DNA from: Globodera rostochiensis
Taxonomy: Eukaryota > Nematoda > Chromadorea > Rhabditida > Heteroderidae
DNA: 64,000 nucleotides
Assembly (NCBI GenBank): GCA_018350325.1
Contig: JAEVLN010000006.1
Coordinates: forward strand, 2,060,693 to 2,124,692
Direction: 5' to 3'
This document shows positions 25,501 to 35,037 of the stretch, piece after piece; the stretch's first letter is position 1; each line of letters begins with the position of its first letter. The notes under the pieces were generated by a model. That model worked only from the letters and a program-made list of their open reading frames with translations, searched no databases and was not told where the DNA came from. The position numbers were made by a program, and so were the translations under genes.

Positions 25501-28500
25501 TCAAAACTAAATTGACAATGGTAAAAAATGCCTATTTTTTCACTCTGGTTTGGTTGGCTCCCCCAAAAGCTTTGATCAGTTTTATTTGGTCACAAGATCA
25601 ATCAAATCAAATCAAAATCAATCGATTGCATTTTGGCAGGATTCTTCCGAAATTGTTCTTGCCTTTGGCCGACTTGAGTCCTCGGCTTTGTCATCGTCAG
25701 CGCACTCCGGCGGCTTTGTCGGATGTTTGGCCGACATTTTGTTCGGCACCCACATGCTTAGGTCATTAAAATCATAAAAAAACATTTTATTTAAAATTTT
25801 TTTAGCTTGGCCACGAGCTCCTCCAACGAATTCACATTGTCCGGATGCACAATGGGACCACCTGGAGCCATTTTGCCAGCGAAAAAAGCGACGGACCACG
25901 GCACAAATGAGGAGGTAGGCAGGCAGCAATCAAACCGCAAAAAAAAAATTAAAAATTAATTTTTAAAAAAATGAATTTTTTTAGGTGGACCAAATCAAAA
26001 AAGACGACAATGTTGTTGACCAAAGCGACGAAAAGAAGGCCGAGATGAAAACAACACAAAAGCCAAGTGGGGCAATTTCGGGGGCTTTTCGTTCCCAAAC
26101 CCCGCATTTCTGAATTTTCTTTGTTTTTAACTGTAAACCCCGAAAATTTTTTCTTGTCCCTGACCCCCAAATTTTCGGGGGTTATAATTAAAAAACCACG
26201 AGAATTTTGTCGTGGTTTTTTGTCCCCACCCCGCTCAACCCCGATACTTTAATCGGGGACATTTTATTTGTGTTAATTAGTTAATTACACATTTATTGGC
26301 ATTATTTTACAAGAATTCTAATAACCGGAATGGGAGTTTTTAATTAATTTCTTTCCATGTCAGCTGTGCCGTCGTCCCAGGTACGGCCCGAGGGCGCGTG
26401 CGCGCTTCCAGTCATTCCGCATGGCGAACGGTATAAAAAATAATTTAAAAAAAAAGTAATACACATTAAAAAATTATTTCAGCGAGGACTCCAGCGGCAT
26501 GCGTTTCGGCCTGACGCCTAATGCACGTGTTGAATTTGCGCTGCCTGGCACGCTGCACGCATCCCCGGCAGCGGATCTGCAGCTTGAACTGCAGCTGCGT
26601 GCAACGGCCGCAAACGGTGTGAATGCATTTTTTTGGATGATGCCTCGAACATTCCATTCTAGAAAATTTCGGCACCATTTTTAGGGTTTTAAAAGCCTGA
26701 TTCTAGGGTTGTTCCCCCCCCCCCCCCCCCCCCCCCCCTCCCCCCCCCCTCCCCCCCCCCCCCTCCCCCCCCCCCTCCCGGCGGCGACATTTTTGGGCCT
26801 GCCTCACCCCGGGCCCCCGACTTGTCCCCGAAGAACCCCGACCCTCCGACTTTCCCAGCCTCCGAAGGATTCGGGGGAGCAAACCTACCTTATTCTAATT
26901 AGTATATTTAACTCAAATTAAGGAGTGATTGCATTCGCGACTGATGAGCGACACCAAGACTTCACTGCACTGTACCTGGTCGACGGCAAGCCGGCGTTTG
27001 CGTTCGGCAACCAGCAGGCCAAGGCATGCATGCATGCATAGTATGCAGACTAGGGATGTAACCGGATGCCGGATTTTCGAGCAATTTTTGGAGCCGGATT
27101 CCGGATGCCGGATTTCCGAACATTTTTGGGTTCCGGGCAATTTTTTCGGTTTTCCCGACGGATTTCCGAACATTTTTGGGTCCGGCATGCCGGTTTTTCG
27201 GGCAATTTTTTGGAGCCGGATTTCCGGATGCCGGATTCCGGACTTTTTTTTTGGCATCCGGTTATATCCCTAATGCAGACAATAATTGTTGAAAATTGTC
27301 AAGAAGTTGAGAAAATAATCACTTTCAAGTTTATGTTTTTTTTTCTTCAGATGTCTATCCAAAGTGCGCGTTCCGTGTTGGACGACGAATGGCATACATT
27401 GCGTGTGTAAGTGCAATTTTTAAAATTAATTTTGATTTTAATTATACTTTAATTTGCTTATAATTTCTTTAACATTTTAACCAAAATAAGTCCAATTTCA
27501 TTTTCCCGAAATTAGCCTAATTGTGTTAATTAGGTAAATTGCCCACTTTAAGCGAACGTGAGGCGGGCGCAGCTGTGCTTTATGTGGACGACAGGCTTGA
27601 AGTGCAAAACCGGAGCAGTTTGGGCACAATTGAGCTGCTCCAACTGCAGTCTCCGCTTTATGTTGGAGGCCTGCCGCCTGAGCTTGTAAGGAATTAAAAA
27701 TAAAAATTTAATTTTTGTTATTTTAAACAAATTGTAATTACCTAATTATCATTAATCAACACGCATGCATTCTCATAAAATATATATTTAATAATTGTTG
27801 TACTGCAGGCCCCGTTGGTTGCGCGTCTGTTGCCTGGCGTCAAGTCCGAATTTGGCGGATGTTTGCGCGAGTTTGCGTTGAACGATGTTGCATTAGAGCA
27901 GCCCGTTGCGGAGACGGACATCGCCCAATGCTCACAGTTCACGGAGCAAGGCGTTTTCTTTGGCAAAGAAGGCGGATATGCCATTCTCAGCCCCCAATTT
28001 GTGGTACAATTTTTTTTGGCAAATTTTTACGGGGTTTTCATAATTAAATATCACAGAATTTGTTATTATTTAAATATTTGGTTTAAACGGTTTTGGCATT
28101 TTGTTCCTTTTTTAAAATTTTATTTATTCACTTAAAGGTTGGCATGTCGTTCAGCTTTGAGCTGGAGTTGAAACCGCGCACAAAGACAGCTGTACTGCTC
28201 TCAGTCGGTGTGCTGGAATTTCTGTCTCTGCAGTTGCTGAATGGCACCGTCAAGTTCGCGGTGGACAACGGTGCCGGAATGGAGTCGGTGATTTACGATC
28301 CGACCAGCAGCTCCAACGCGTTGTGTGACGGACATTGGCATCAAATAAAGGTCGCGCGCACCTTTTTGGCATTTTTAATTTGGCACAGAATATACAAAAC
28401 GCCAAAAAACAATTATTATTACAGATCATCAAAAAGAAGAATCTGATCACGCTGAATGTGGACGGGAAAAGCAACTTGCACATCATGAAGAAGAAGTCCA

Positions 28501-29095
28501 CCGGAGAGACCAGCACCAAGGACCCGTTGTACATGGGCGGCGTGCCGAAGGACACCAAACTGCGCGGGCTGGACACTGCGGGTACCTGAAGGGGGTTTTC
28601 GTTTATTTTTTATAATTTTCGTTTATTTTTTGAATTTTTACTTTTATTTGGGCCAAATTAAATCAAATTTTGGTCCAGTTTAATTGTAATTTTGGTCCAA
28701 TTTTAATTTTTTTTTTTTTTGGTCTAATTTAAATGTGATTTTGGCCAAATTTTAATCTAATTTATGTCCAATTTTAATTGTAATTTTTGGTCTAATTAAT
28801 TGTAACTTTTGTCCAATTTAATTGTAATTTTTGGTTAAATTTAAATGTAATTTTGGTTCAATTTTATGTTATTTTTGGTCTAATTTTAATTGTAACTTTT
28901 GCCCAATTATTTTAATTCTACATTTTAGAGCCTTATGTTGGATGTATGCGCATTTTGGGCATCGGCAAGAAGCAACGACGGCGTCGGACTTTGTCATCAG
29001 TTGCCAAACCCATGGAGGAGCTGACGGCGGAAGAATTGACTGAACGAATGAATCTTTTCGGCTCGGTCACCCGAAATGCGTGCCCATTGAACTGA
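1555..29095 (+). CDS. epi-1: Laminin alpha chain, EPI-1 (alpha-3/5) type, 5' incomplete
   Basis: Basement-membrane laminin alpha subunit: it would pair with beta and gamma chains through its coiled coil and bind cell receptors through its LG domains. I assembled 65 exons in one frame, 8670 nt or 2889 residues plus stop. Order: domain IV-B (residues about 1-527), LE repeats (545-760), L4a (790-945), LE repeats (957-1300), coiled coil (1301-1863), LG1-3 (1890-2450), linker, LG4-5 (2505-2889). The large domain IV-B followed by a single L4a marks the alpha-3/5 class, hence EPI-1 rather than LAM-3. The LN domain and first LE rod, expected upstream, are missing; the first exon opens at an acceptor (TATTCTAG before 1555). 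Four introns use GC donors. A 3.9-kb intron in LG3 hosts an opposite-strand gene. Exon positions are given in the domain entries. Confidence 0.93.
2790..4480. repeat. Intronic tandem array of about 50-bp units
   Basis: Most of laminin intron 4 is an imperfect array built on GAATTTCCAGAAATC and GTAATTCCGGAAATAA. Units contain short palindromes (TTCCGGAA). It inflates the intron to 1.9 kb. Minus-strand open frames here are by-products of stop-poor repetition. Confidence 0.85.
5802..6147. mobile_element. hAT-type mini-element, TCTCGATCGAGA motif
   Basis: Inverted ends TAGAGCCCGGAC and its partner (reverse complement TAGAGCACGGAC), flanked by a perfect 8-bp duplication CTTAGAAA at 5794-5801 and 6148-6155. 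The 346-bp interior is iterated ATCTCGATCGAGAATCTCG. It lies in laminin intron 8. No coding capacity. Confidence 0.85.
7370..8764 (+). other. Laminin exons 11-15: LE (laminin EGF-like) repeats
   Basis: Exons 7370-7464, 7559-7675, 8020-8251, 8408-8525 and 8580-8764. Regular eight-Cys LE spacing is visible: [25 protein letters not shown], then [17 protein letters not shown] and CDCEQSGT. Four full repeats are followed by a half repeat ([10 protein letters not shown]) that is interrupted by the L4a module, as is usual. Confidence 0.92.
8839..9682 (+). other. Laminin exons 16-19: L4a (laminin IV type A) module
   Basis: Exons 8839-8965, 9183-9278, 9343-9390 and 9467-9682. Residues such as [31 protein letters not shown] and [19 protein letters not shown] follow the family pattern of the laminin B or IV type A domain. 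Confidence 0.9.
9989..10101. repeat. Degenerate TTAGGC (telomere-type) hexamers
   Basis: Laminin intron 20 holds a run of GCCTAA and TTAGGC hexamers in both orientations. TTAGGC is the canonical nematode telomere unit. The run is short, diverged and partly self-complementary. Confidence 0.6.
10521..10785 (+). repeat. About 12 tandem copies of the exon 22 splice-donor sequence
   Basis: The end of exon 22 and its 5' splice site (TGCCTACG then GTAGGGTTTTATT) are repeated about a dozen times as units of about 21 bp through the intron. Most copies keep the TACGGTAGGG core and so a potential donor. Confidence 0.85.
11641..11825. mobile_element. hAT-type mini-element, TCTCGTCTCGAGA motif
   Basis: Ends TAGAGCGCCCGG and (reverse complement) TAGAGAGCCCGG; flanking 8-mers GTATGTAT (11633-11640) and GTATGTGT (11826-11833), one mismatch. 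The 185-bp interior is iterated AATCTCGTCTCGAGA. It starts 19 bases after the exon 27 donor. Confidence 0.8.
12422..12619. mobile_element. hAT-type mini-element, CCGGGACCGGG motif
   Basis: Ends TAGAGTTGGTC in inverted orientation, perfect 8-bp duplication GTTTGAAG at 12414-12421 and 12620-12627. The interior is repeated TCCCGGGACCGGG and CCCGGTTTT blocks. Laminin intron 29. Confidence 0.87.
12908..13269. mobile_element. Long palindromic foldback element in laminin intron 30
   Basis: Ends CACTTCAGTGCCG in inverted orientation. Similarity continues inward along both arms (for example TTTAAACTCAACCAAATCAA against its complement, and GCATTCGAAAGCTC) almost to the centre, about 360 bp in all. No clear target duplication and no open frame. 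Confidence 0.75.
13955..14119. mobile_element. hAT-type mini-element, TCGGAATTCCGA motif
   Basis: Ends CAGGGATTGG and (reverse complement) CAGGGATGGC; perfect 8-bp duplication CTAGGCAC at 13947-13954 and 14120-14127. The interior iterates AATCGGAATTCCG. It starts 19 bases after the exon 31 donor. Confidence 0.87.
15748..16030. repeat. Five tandem units of about 65 bp in laminin intron 36
   Basis: Units share GTTCAAGCTGTACTTTACAA followed by TAGCAAAAGTCTGG and a T run; divergence between units is modest. Confidence 0.75.
18305..18562. repeat. Four tandem G-run units in laminin intron 45
   Basis: Each unit of about 63 bp has a run of 9-13 G, then TACAACGAGGCGGAGCAGTA and TTCATCAGCTCCGCAACTT. 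The G runs could form quadruplex structure on the coding strand. Confidence 0.8.
19315..19685. repeat. Tandem GATCA-rich units in laminin intron 47
   Basis: Roughly five units of about 75 bp built on CTGATCGGCGTTTCCTTATG, GAGTCTCTGATCACTGAT and TTATCAGAGTCTATGAAATC. Palindromic TGATCA occurs repeatedly. Confidence 0.75.
20954..21442. mobile_element. Asymmetric foldback element with ten tandem right-end units
   Basis: The left end (GGTACGACGACATTAGCGCA then GACATTTCATCCAC) is inverted relative to the right end (GTGGGTGAAATGTCGC at 21413). Before the right end lie about ten tandem 28-bp copies of GTGGATGAAATGTCGTATTT plus TTGTTCAC (21161 onward). Laminin intron 52. Confidence 0.65.
21993..22363. 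mobile_element. 371-bp near-complete palindrome in laminin intron 53
   Basis: Ends CCGGTCCGAAGGTCGAA in inverted orientation. Matching continues inward (AAATGAAAGCT, AAAAAAGTTATG) to a centre near 22184 (AAAATGGCCATTTT). RNA from either strand would fold into a hairpin of about 180 bp. No coding. Confidence 0.75.
22530..25139 (-). CDS. Secreted ShKT-domain protein with Trp/acidic repeat exons, nested in laminin
   Basis: Ten minus-strand exons: 25139-25034, 24983-24879, 24637-23846, 23797-23651, 23599-23462, 23397-23230, 23180-23079, 23017-22935, 22877-22731 and 22673-22530. They total 1932 nt (643 residues) in one frame with GT-AG junctions. The start gives [20 protein letters not shown], a signal peptide. 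Exons 1-3 encode an ShKT domain: [20 protein letters not shown] and CPKTCKVC at the end, with one extra Cys. A Ser/Thr-rich stretch follows. Exons 3-9 each carry a Trp motif ([29 protein letters not shown] twice, [21 protein letters not shown]), mostly followed by a Glu/Asp run; exons 4-7 are all phase 1-1. The last exon is the least certain. ShKT domains bind ion channels or accompany secreted enzymes; the role here is unknown. I do not recognise the repeat. Confidence 0.7.
26712..26780. repeat. Poly(C) tract in laminin intron 58
   Basis: About 65 bases of nearly uninterrupted C with a few T. Length may be unreliable in assembly. Confidence 0.9.
27051..27272. mobile_element. hAT-type mini-element, CCGGATGCCGGA motif
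   Basis: Ends TAGGGATGTAACCGG and (reverse complement) TAGGGATATAACCGG; perfect 8-bp duplication ATGCAGAC at 27043-27050 and 27273-27280. The interior iterates GGATGCCGGATTTCC. It begins 27 bases after the GC donor of exon 59. Confidence 0.88.
28600..28925. repeat. Short tandem repeat in the last laminin intron
   Basis: Units of 20-35 bp built on TTTTGGTCCAATTTTAATTG. Reproduced exactly in the duplicated copy (36080-36405). Confidence 0.7.
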
Positions 29096-29180
29096 TCGAT
29101 CTGACGATAATTTCTTGGCCAAAAATTTCATAAAAATTGCATTATTTATAGAAAAAATGATAATATGAGAGAAAATAAAT
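29096..29180 (+). terminator. Laminin 3' UTR with poly(A) signal
   Basis: An AATAAA hexamer at 29174-29179, about 80 bases after the stop codon, in AT-rich sequence. It is a plausible cleavage and polyadenylation signal. Confidence 0.5.
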
Positions 29181-29319
29181 CAAATAACTTATGTTTTATG
29201 TACACATAATTCTAGCCAATTTTTCGCCCGAATACTTATGATTTAGGTTATTTTATACAAAATTTTTTCTTTAAAAGTGAAAACATTTAATTTTTGGAAT
29301 CATGAAAAATTAAGTTGGG

Positions 29320-30690
29320 ATTTGGGGATGGCATCCGCCCGCGCCAATTTCAAATTATGCCACAACAAATCCACCCTGGCAAAGAAAGCGGCAAATTTTT
29401 TGAAGGCTGAATAAAATACCTCTCAACATCATTTTGAACCCATTTTATTATTCGCCATTTTCTAACAAAATTAATTTTTTAATTATTTTTAAATTTTAAT
29501 AAAATAATTCTTTGCTTTCTTTGCAAAAAAGTTTATTCTTCAAAAACCCCCTAAGAGAAATGCAATAAACCCCAAAAATACACAAAAATCGAATTTTTTG
29601 CGGTACCCCCCCCCCCTAGGCAAAATCCTAAATACGTGCCTGAAAAAGGTCAAAAAATGAATGTCAAAAAGGTTTGGAAATTTATATTAATAAATATTTA
29701 CATCAATTAAATCGCTTTAAATCAGAGTTGCGATCTAGCAAAGACAATTCCAAGTACAAACATGCTGATTTTCAAGTACATAACGGACCAATTTTACTAA
29801 ATCCACTCAAAAATTTTTCTCCAATACCAATTTTTGGGGTCAAATTTTGTTTTACCCTAGCCCAGAGCCGTATTTAGCCGTGGATTTTGTTGTTTTGGGT
29901 CCGAAGGCGCCAATAGGCGGCGTCGGGAAATTTGTTTTACTAATTTTTTAACAAATTTTTTTTTGCGAATTCTTCTTTAAGGGAGAGGGGGGGGGGGTCG
30001 TCGGTGCCGACAGGCGCTGACGGGAGTTTTTTCGAAATTTTAATGAATCTTGTTAAAGAAATTGAACAAAAAATATGCTGGAAAATAACAAATAGAAAGC
30101 ATCAAAAAGTCCAACTTTTTGAAAGGGCGCATTTTTGATAAAATAGGTGGCCATTTTCTTTTGAAAATTTTGAATCGACACAATGCCAAAACATGAATAT
30201 TTCCATTAAAATCCCTAAATTTTCAATACTCCCGCCAAATTCTCATTTTCAAGTACATTCTTGGAAATAAGTACGCTTTTAAATTTGTAAGTACGAGGGT
30301 CCGTTTCCAAGTATTGTACTTGGCATCCAAGTACATATCACAGCCCTGCTTTAGACCCAATCAAGACGGGACAAGAATGTTGGGCATCGGCACAAACTCT
30401 GCTTTATGCTGAAAATTCTGAAAGATTTTATAGCGACATGGCCAAAAAATGGTTTCAAAAATATGCTTTAGCGTTTTGTGTTGTCAAAAAATTGAGCCAA
30501 AATTTAAATTTTAGAAAAACATTTTTGTCAACAATTGAAAAACAGCAAAAGTATGGAAGAAGGTGGCGATAAAAGTTGAAAGCGCAGCAATTAAAGTGTT
30601 GCAAAATTTGGATAAGCCAAGCATTTTGCAAAATATTCGTCAACGCACGAAATATGCCAAAAAATTGCATTATGAAAAATGTCGAAATAT
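29320..30690 (+). pseudogene. Decayed family B secreted-protein gene
   Basis: Three pieces in the right order match family B genes B1 and B2. 29320-29460 is the family promoter region (AAATCCACCCTGGCAAAGAA, then CATCATTTTGAACC). 29651-29671 is the end of exon 1 (AAAAAATGAATGTCAAAAAG then GTTTGG). 30355-30690 is exon 2 (ACCCAATCAAGACGGGACAA onward, with matches to CGACATGGCC and CAACAATTGAAAA), broken by stops and frameshifts. A hAT-like element occupies its intron. Exon 3 with the membrane segments is absent. Confidence 0.75.
29723..30348. mobile_element. hAT-like element, CCAAGTAC motif
   Basis: Ends CAGAGTTGCGAT and (reverse complement) CAGGGCTGTGAT; flanking CTTTAAAT and CTTTAGAC agree at six of eight bases. 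Both ends carry repeats of CCAAGTAC or GTACTTGG. Inserted in the intron of the decayed family B gene. A copy lies at about 37208-37808. Confidence 0.65.
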
Positions 30691-33060
30691 TGATTTATTC
30701 TCCAAAATGTCAAATATTTATATTGATTAAAAGTCCTTTAATTCTAAAATTTTTGAAATGAATGCTATTTTTGGGCTTCTCTTATGATCCCCTATTCTAC
30801 AAAAAAACATTTAAAAAAACAATAAAAATCCGGCTTGTTGCAAATAAAAGTCAGAATTGTTGTAATGAAATGGCACGAGAGCTTTTATCGACAGGCCATA
30901 ATATTTATATTATACTTAGAATTTAAATTTACTTTGAAGAAACATAACAATTCCCCAATAGTAGTATATAGTGCGAGAAACGCGCGCCCAAAAACCTTGT
31001 GAGTATTCAGAAATTCTGGACACCGCAAGGTTAAGGTCACCGGGTGCAAAACCAAAGGTTGGGTCAATGCCCAATCACTTTTTTGTACAAAACTTTTTTG
31101 AAGGGACCAAAAAACCCCAGGGGTACCCGCGCGTTTTAGACAGGAAATTATTGAAAGGAATTGGGTGTTTGGGGGGGGGCTTTTCCATGGCAACTGCCGT
31201 TAATTAATTAGGCAAATTAGTGTGGGTAAGGAGGGTGCGCAAATGATTGAAAAGTTTTGTTTGGCAAATAACCAAGCCGAGAAAAAAAGAGAAATTTCGA
31301 AAATTAAAAATTAAGAAATAATTAAAGTATAGGGGGGGGCGTTCCATGGCAAATGTCGCTAATTAATTAAGCAAAGTAATGTAGCAATAATGTGCAAAGG
31401 ATTAAAAATGGTTGATTCGCAAATAAACAGACCGAGAAAAAATGAAAAGAAAAATTACAAAAATAAAAATTAGAAATAATTAAAAATATATGCATTGAAA
31501 TATAATTGAAAATAAAATTCATTAAATATAATCTATCAAAAACTAACAATAAATTTTAAATTAGGTAAAATTAATATTAAAAGGGGGGAGCTTTTCCATG
31601 CCAACCGCCGTTAATTAATTTGGCAAAGTAATGTAGGTAATTGTGTGCAATGAAATGGTTTGATTGGCAAATAAACAGACTGAGAAAGAAAGCTGCAGCA
31701 GACGCCTGCAAGACGAAAACCCCGAATTCGATGAGAATGCTTTAGAAGAGCTTCTTCATCGCAAAACAATAGTGCGACCATTGACATGTGAAGTGGCCAT
31801 GATCGATAATGACATGACGCCATGGTTCCATGTAAAAAGGTAGTCTAAAACCCCGAGGGTTTTGACGCCGATTTTCGCTATTTTAGGAGCCAGGATTCCA
31901 ATCCCGGCTTACGGACAACGTGCCACAGGCAACAACCTCGTGGCTTGCAACCACGGGCAAGCGCGACGTCATCCTAAATATTATGAAGGTGATATAGACA
32001 AACTCCTTTTTAAAAATTTCTTATAGAATATAGGTTACCTGGAAGGGAAAAGGTTCGGAAAACAAAGTCAAGGTATTGTTGAGCCATTGGAGGCCGTCAA
32101 ATGGCCAGGAAGAGGGGCAATTGGATTTTAAGTATCCCCACAATTCTACGAACAGAGAGAGGTTTTGGAGATGAATTGAAGGAATTAATTTTAAATTTAA
32201 CTTCCGCCTAGATTACTTTTCGTTTCCAACTGACAAACGGCAACTATTTGATCATTCCTTCAACACACGATCCAAATCTCGAAGCGGACTTTATGCTTCG
32301 AGTCTTCACAAATGGAATGATAAATTATTGGTAAATTAATTTGTACAAAATTAGTAGACAAAGAGACGAATGAGACCGGGGGAGACAGCTGGTAATGTTT
32401 CGTCAAATGGTTTTCAATTTTGAGAACAAAACAAAATGCGTCCGAACGCATATCAGTAAGAAAGCTGAAATTCAGACTTGAGCATCGGCACACATGTACC
32501 ATAGTCTCAGAAGCAAACGGTACTTTTTTACACGCGCATTCACACCCGTGTAAGTTTTTATAATAATGTCTGAGGAGAAATTAACAGACGAAATCGGATT
32601 ACCGGAATTCAGCCAGCTATGGATACAGAAATTCTGTTTAAGCATTAAACCCTAAATTGAAGCAATTGAGTCCAAGTGAAATGAGAGTTTAAAAAAATAT
32701 CCGATTTCGGCTCGACAATTTTAGTCCGAGGTTAACTAGCGGTTTTCTATTAAACTTCCCATTTTAAGCAACAGGAAACATTATTTTCTGCCCGAGTTCA
32801 AGTGAAGAAGAGCTCATGAAAACATTCTTCCGCCGTTAATGATTTGATTAAGTTCGATATCCAGTTAATAATTTAATTTTTGCAAAAAAATGGGCGAGGG
32901 GGCAAACCAGATAATAACAGATATTTGAAGAAAATCACACATAAACCATACCAGGGATGTAAACGGATGCGGAGCCCGGACTTTTTTTGGGCCTGCCGGA
33001 TTCCGGATAAAGCATTGCTTTAACCCAACTTACTAAATTTAAAAAAAAAGATTACTCACA
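30691..33060. other. Gene-poor stretch
   Basis: Apart from the tandem units and the edge of the segmental duplication, I see no coding exon. A truncated relative of the CCGGATGCCGGA mini-element (CAGGGATGTAAACGGATGC) starts at 32953. Confidence 0.5.
31160..31830. repeat. Three tandem units with CCATGGCAA/CCATGCCAA and AACAGACCGAGAAA
   Basis: Units near 31180, 31345 and 31595 each begin with a G run and a CCATGGCAA or CCATGCCAA core, then TTAATTAATT and, after about 80 bases, GGCAAATAAACAGACCGAG. Similar units recur at 37970-38090 in the duplicate. Confidence 0.65.
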
Positions 33061-33062
33061 AA

Positions 33063-33158
33063 TGGATCCCGTTGATAGAGTCGGTCGCTGAGCATTCGGT
33101 ACTCCATGCGCACGGCACAGCCCTGCCCGCACTCAAGTTCGTCGTGCCTTAAAGTTTG
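33063..33158 (-). CDS. Isolated possible exon of an unrecognised gene
   Basis: Minus-strand stretch bounded by an acceptor (ACTTTAAG) and a strong donor (GTGAGTAA), reading HDELECGQGCAVRMEYRML then SDRLYQRDPF. Its codon use and GC content resemble the real exons of this window, unlike its flanks. No neighbouring exon was found. I do not recognise the protein; it may be a relic. Confidence 0.3.
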
Positions 33159-33704
33159 GCAAAATTTTAAAGAAACAATGCATCGCTGCACAAATAATCG
33201 AATACCAAAACAAAAAATCTGCAAAAAAAACTTGTTTTCCTAATATTATATATCATCAACTCCCCTCGTCGAGACAAATACAAATCAAATGGTGCCAAAA
33301 ATTTTGATTAGAAAAACACTTTGAACGGGTTTTGTACCGGTTCAAAATTTTAAAAAACCATGAGGACCATTTTGGTCAAAATTTGTGGAACATTTTTTAT
33401 TCAAAAATAGTCTGAAAAATTTCTTCCTTCGTCTCGCCCCACGACTTGTTCGTCTCCGCATGCTCGCTGTTGGCGAGCTGCCAGCGGCCTTTTGTTTAAA
33501 TCCGGTATTTGTTACTTAAAAATCGTGTTTCCTTAATTTTCAAAAACCGCTTTTTCGATATTCTTGACTATTACAAAAAAGTCTTAAAATTGCTCTTTTC
33601 AATTTTTTGTCCAGCAATTTTTTCAAAGCAGTTTCGTTTCTCCGACCCTAATTAATGCACAGACTCATAAAGCGCATCAGAAAAAGGAGAGAAAAGAGTG
33701 GGAA

Positions 33705-34470
33705 GACATGTTCCTTTCTCTCTCTTTTCATCATTTTCTCTCTCTTTTCCTTTCTCTCTCTTTTCATCATTTTCTCTCTCTTTTCCTTTCTCTCTCTTTT
33801 CATCATTTTCTCTCTCTTTTCCTTTCTCTCTCTTTTCATCATTTTCTCTCTCTTTTCCTTTCTCTCTCTTTTCATCATTTTCTCTCTCTTTTCCTTTCTC
33901 TCTCTTTTCATCATTTTCTCTCTCTTTTCCTTTCTCTCTCTTTTCATCATTTTCTCTCTCTTTTCCTTTCTCTCTCTTTTCATCATTTTCTCTCTCTTTT
34001 CATCATTTTCTCTCTCTTTTCCTTTCTCTCTCTTTTCATCATTTTCTCTCTCTTTTTATCATTTCTCTCCTTTTTCTTTCTCTCTCTTTTCATCACTTTC
34101 TCTCTCTTTTTATCATTTTCTCTCTCTTTTCATCATTTTCTCTCTCTTTTCATCATTTCTCTCCTTTTCCTTTCTCTCTCTTTTCATCACTTTCTCTCTC
34201 TTTTTATCATTTTCTCTCTCTTTTTATCATTTTCTCTCTCTTTTCATCATTTTCTCTCCTTTTCCTTTCTCTCTTTTCATCATTTTCTCTCCTTTTCCTT
34301 TCTCTCTCTTTTCATCATTATCTCTACTTTTCCTTTCTCTCCTTTTCCTTTCTCTCCTTTTCCTTTCTCTCTCTTTTCATCATTTTCTCTCCTTTTCCTT
34401 TCTCTCTTTTCATCTTTTTCTCTCTCTTTTCCTTTCTCTCTCTTTTCATCATTTTCTCTCCTTTCTCATA
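33705..34470. repeat. Pyrimidine-rich satellite, TTTTCATCATTTTCTCTCTC units
   Basis: About 760 bases of 18-37 bp units mixing TTTTCATCATTTTCTCTC and TTTTCCTTTCTCTCTC. Every frame is open over long distances, giving spurious Phe/Ser/Leu proteins. Confidence 0.95.
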
Positions 34471-35037
34471 AAGACCGAATTGTTTGGATTCATTGAATTC
34501 CGTGAATTGAAAATTAGTAAATCCACCTAGCACACCGTGTAAATGTTTTACTTTAGAAATTTTTTGGTAGTCCTAAAGAATGGGGTCCCAAATTTTATTT
34601 CAAAACAACTTTTTATAAAGTCGTGAAAATAGTTGCTAAGGCTTTTCTGGGACGTAGAATCCGAATTGACCTCACATTTCGCCCGATCTCGTACCCCGAA
34701 TTTTTTCGAAAAATCGATTTTCTAAATTTACAATAAAAATATTGAAAAAAGCTCGTTTCCGGGGTTTTCTGATGCGTAGACGAACCTAATATCTAAAAGC
34801 CAAAGTTTGTTTTTGAAAAAATTGTTTTTTTTTAAAAAAGGGGGGGGGTACTAGTTTTAATATTACCAAAAATCAGGTACTTGATGAAAAAAGTTGCCAT
34901 TCCGTTTTTACCACATAACATTAGGTATACAGTATTTTCTTACAAATTTGGTGTAGAACTCCATGGTAAAAGTTCATGGGAACGCATAAACCGGACTAGA
35001 ACCAAAAGCAGGAAAAGCCCAAAAAGTAAGTAGGAAA
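34471..35037. other. Spacer before the laminin duplicate; nothing seen
   Basis: AT-rich, with a short G run near 34845. No exon, RNA or element recognised. Confidence 0.5.

Larger units (their letters stand above)
17620..25914 (+). other. Laminin exons 44-55: LG1, LG2 and LG3
   Basis: LG1: 17620-17767, 18055-18293, 18652-18843. LG2: 18943-19105, 19686-19794, 19862-19955, 20052-20183, 20294-20368. LG3: 20708-20866, 21477-21713, 25640-25761, 25806-25914. Family signatures include [55 protein letters not shown] and [10 protein letters not shown]. Phase is kept across the 3.9-kb intron 21714-25639, so LG3 is intact although split by a nested gene. Confidence 0.92.
25985..29095 (+). other. Laminin exons 56-65: linker, LG4, LG5 and stop
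   Basis: Linker 25985-26066 is Lys/Asp-rich. LG4 and LG5: 26364-26430, 26483-26616, 26923-27023, 27351-27406, 27553-27685, 27809-28000, 28138-28350, 28425-28581 and 28929-29095. Signatures: [47 protein letters not shown] and YVGCMRILG. The TGA is at 29093-29095. Exon 59 uses a GC donor (AAG then GCATGC at 27024). Exons 61-65 recur almost unchanged at 35038-36575. Confidence 0.92.
27553..32110. repeat. Segmental duplication, copy 1
   Basis: Near-identical to 35038-38455. The left boundary coincides with the first base of laminin exon 61. Long stretches are unchanged, including exons 63-65 and their introns. Copy 2 lacks 30349-30937 and part of the tandem repeats after 31160. Confidence 0.92.

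Noticed and set aside
33648..34530. Open frames up to 291 residues of Phe/Ser/Leu
   Set aside because: Produced by the pyrimidine satellite; open on all plus frames, no coding signature.
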